Assembly: GCA_012800625.1 (NCBI GenBank)
Contig: JAAZIY010000152.1
Span: forward strand, 1-6,143
DNA from: Lentisphaerota bacterium
Lineage (GTDB): Bacteria > Verrucomicrobiota > Lentisphaeria > Oligosphaerales > Oligosphaeraceae
Reading direction: 5' to 3'
Length of the DNA: 6,143 bases
Shown here: piece by piece, positions 5,170 to 6,143 of the stretch
How the letters are laid out: each line of letters begins with the position of its first letter
Position numbering within the stretch: the stretch's first letter is position 1
Translations under genes and position numbers: made by a program
The notes under the pieces: generated by a model
Database searches by the model: none
What the model was told of the DNA's origin: nothing
What the model saw: the letters and a program-made list of their open reading frames with translations, nothing else

Positions 5170-6143
5170 ATGCAGATGACCCAATCCCAGAAGATACTGG
5201 CAGCTCACGCCGGCCAGTCCAGTGTAGCCGCCGGCGAGCTCATCATGGCCGATCTGGACCTGGCCCTGGCCAACGACATCACTGCCCCGGTGGCGATCAA
5301 CGAATACCGCAAACACGGCGCCGGCTGCGTCTTTGACTGTCAGAAGATCGCCCTGGTGATGGACCATTTCACCCCCAACAAGGATATCAAGGCCGCCGAG
5401 CAGACAAAGCAGGTGCGCGAATTTGCCCGCGAAAAAGGCATCGAGCACTTCTACGACACCGGCGAGGTGGGCGTGGAACATTGCCTGCTGCCCGAAAAAG
5501 GGCTGGTGGTGGCCGGCGACCTGGTCATAGGCGCAGATAGCCATACCTGCACCTACGGTGCCCTGGGGGCCTTCTCCACCGGCGTGGGCTCCACCGACAT
5601 GGCCGTGGGCATGGCGCATGGCAAAGCCTGGTTCAAGGTGCCCAGAGCCATGCAGTTCAGACTGCATGGCAAACTGCGCAAATGGGTCAGCGGCAAGGAC
5701 GTCATACTGCATATCATCGGCAAGATAGGCGTGGACGGCGCGCTCTACAAGTCCATGGAGTACTGCGGCGAGGGAGTGGCCAGCCTAAGCATGGACGACC
5801 GCTTCTGTATCTGCAACATGGCCATCGAGGCCGGCGCCAAAAACGGCATCTTCCCGGTGGACGAGCAGACCCTGAAATACATCGCCGAGCATTCCCAGCG
5901 TAAGCCGCAGGTTTACGAGGCCGATCCGGAAGCCGAGTATGACAGCGTCATAGACCTGGACCTGAGCCAGATAGGCAGCACCGTGGCTTTCCCGCACCTG
6001 CCCTCCAATACCCGCACTTTTGACGATATGCCCGAAGTGCGCATAGACCAGGTGGTGATTGGCTCCTGCACCAACGGAAGACTCTCCGACCTGCAGGTGG
6101 CCGCCAAAATACTGAAGGGGCGCAAGGTGAATAAAAACGTGCG
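5170..6143 (+). CDS. leuC: 3-isopropylmalate dehydratase large subunit (partial)
   Basis: This aconitase-family [4Fe-4S] subunit, together with LeuD, isomerises 2- to 3-isopropylmalate; enzymes of this kind also convert citramalate to 3-methylmalate, which fits the cimA next door. The frame stays open to the window edge and gives 324 residues. It resembles the shorter LeuC/HacA-type class of about 420 residues, so roughly 100 C-terminal residues are missing. Visible motifs are AGELIMADLDLALANDITAP (21-40), DHFTPNKD (65-72), GADSHTCTYGALGAFSTGVGS (121-141), VSGKDVIL (173-180), DGALYKSMEY (189-198), NMAIEAGAKNGIFPVDE (216-232), AFPHLPSNTR (273-282) and VVIGSCTNGR (295-304). C300 is the first cluster cysteine; the other two, normally in a CGPC-type motif further on, lie outside the window. 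The segment agrees closely with anaerobe LeuC sequences remembered. leuD and leuB are expected downstream but not seen. Confidence 0.95.
   Translation, partial: MQMTQSQKILAAHAGQSSVAAGELIMADLDLALANDITAPVAINEYRKHGAGCVFDCQKIALVMDHFTPNKDIKAAEQTKQVREFAREKGIEHFYDTGEVGVEHCLLPEKGLVVAGDLVIGADSHTCTYGALGAFSTGVGSTDMAVGMAHGKAWFKVPRAMQFRLHGKLRKWVSGKDVILHIIGKIGVDGALYKSMEYCGEGVASLSMDDRFCICNMAIEAGAKNGIFPVDEQTLKYIAEHSQRKPQVYEADPEAEYDSVIDLDLSQIGSTVAFPHLPSNTRTFDDMPEVRIDQVVIGSCTNGRLSDLQVAAKILKGRKVNKNV

Overview
The window holds a branched-chain amino acid biosynthesis cluster, with every gene on the + strand: ilvD (dihydroxy-acid dehydratase), leuA (2-isopropylmalate synthase), cimA (citramalate synthase) and the first ~324 codons of leuC (3-isopropylmalate/citramalate dehydratase, large subunit), which runs off the right edge. 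All four have intact key motifs and no frameshifts.

Layout. Bases 1-198 are a non-coding leader. It carries four 10-bp repeat units (25-64) that form the left arm of a large imperfect palindrome (about 17-116), and a separate compact hairpin (147-174) just before ilvD. ilvD (199-1866) is separated by 104 bases from leuA (1971-3470). cimA (3480-5036) starts only 9 bases after leuA ends, so the pair is almost certainly co-transcribed. A 133-base gap then carries a second set of four 10-bp units (5056-5095), followed by leuC (5170 to the edge).

How the genes work together. LeuA condenses acetyl-CoA with 2-oxoisovalerate to start leucine synthesis. CimA condenses acetyl-CoA with pyruvate to give (R)-citramalate, which starts threonine-independent isoleucine synthesis. 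LeuC, with a LeuD not seen here, can isomerise both products, and IlvD serves valine, leucine and isoleucine alike. The cluster therefore suggests isoleucine made from pyruvate rather than through threonine deaminase. Whether a threonine deaminase exists elsewhere cannot be seen.

Organism. This is a bacterium with GC-rich third codon positions. The oxygen-sensitive type of IlvD, the citramalate route, the short LeuC class and the closest remembered motif variants all point to an anaerobic lineage, but I cannot name the phylum. A notable trait is heavy use of the ATA isoleucine codon (14 of 38 Ile in ilvD by hand count, against only 2 ATT).

I see no previously undescribed enzyme system. The least explained parts are non-coding: the decamer repeats and palindrome, the ilvD leader hairpin, and a perfect 10-bp stem just inside cimA.
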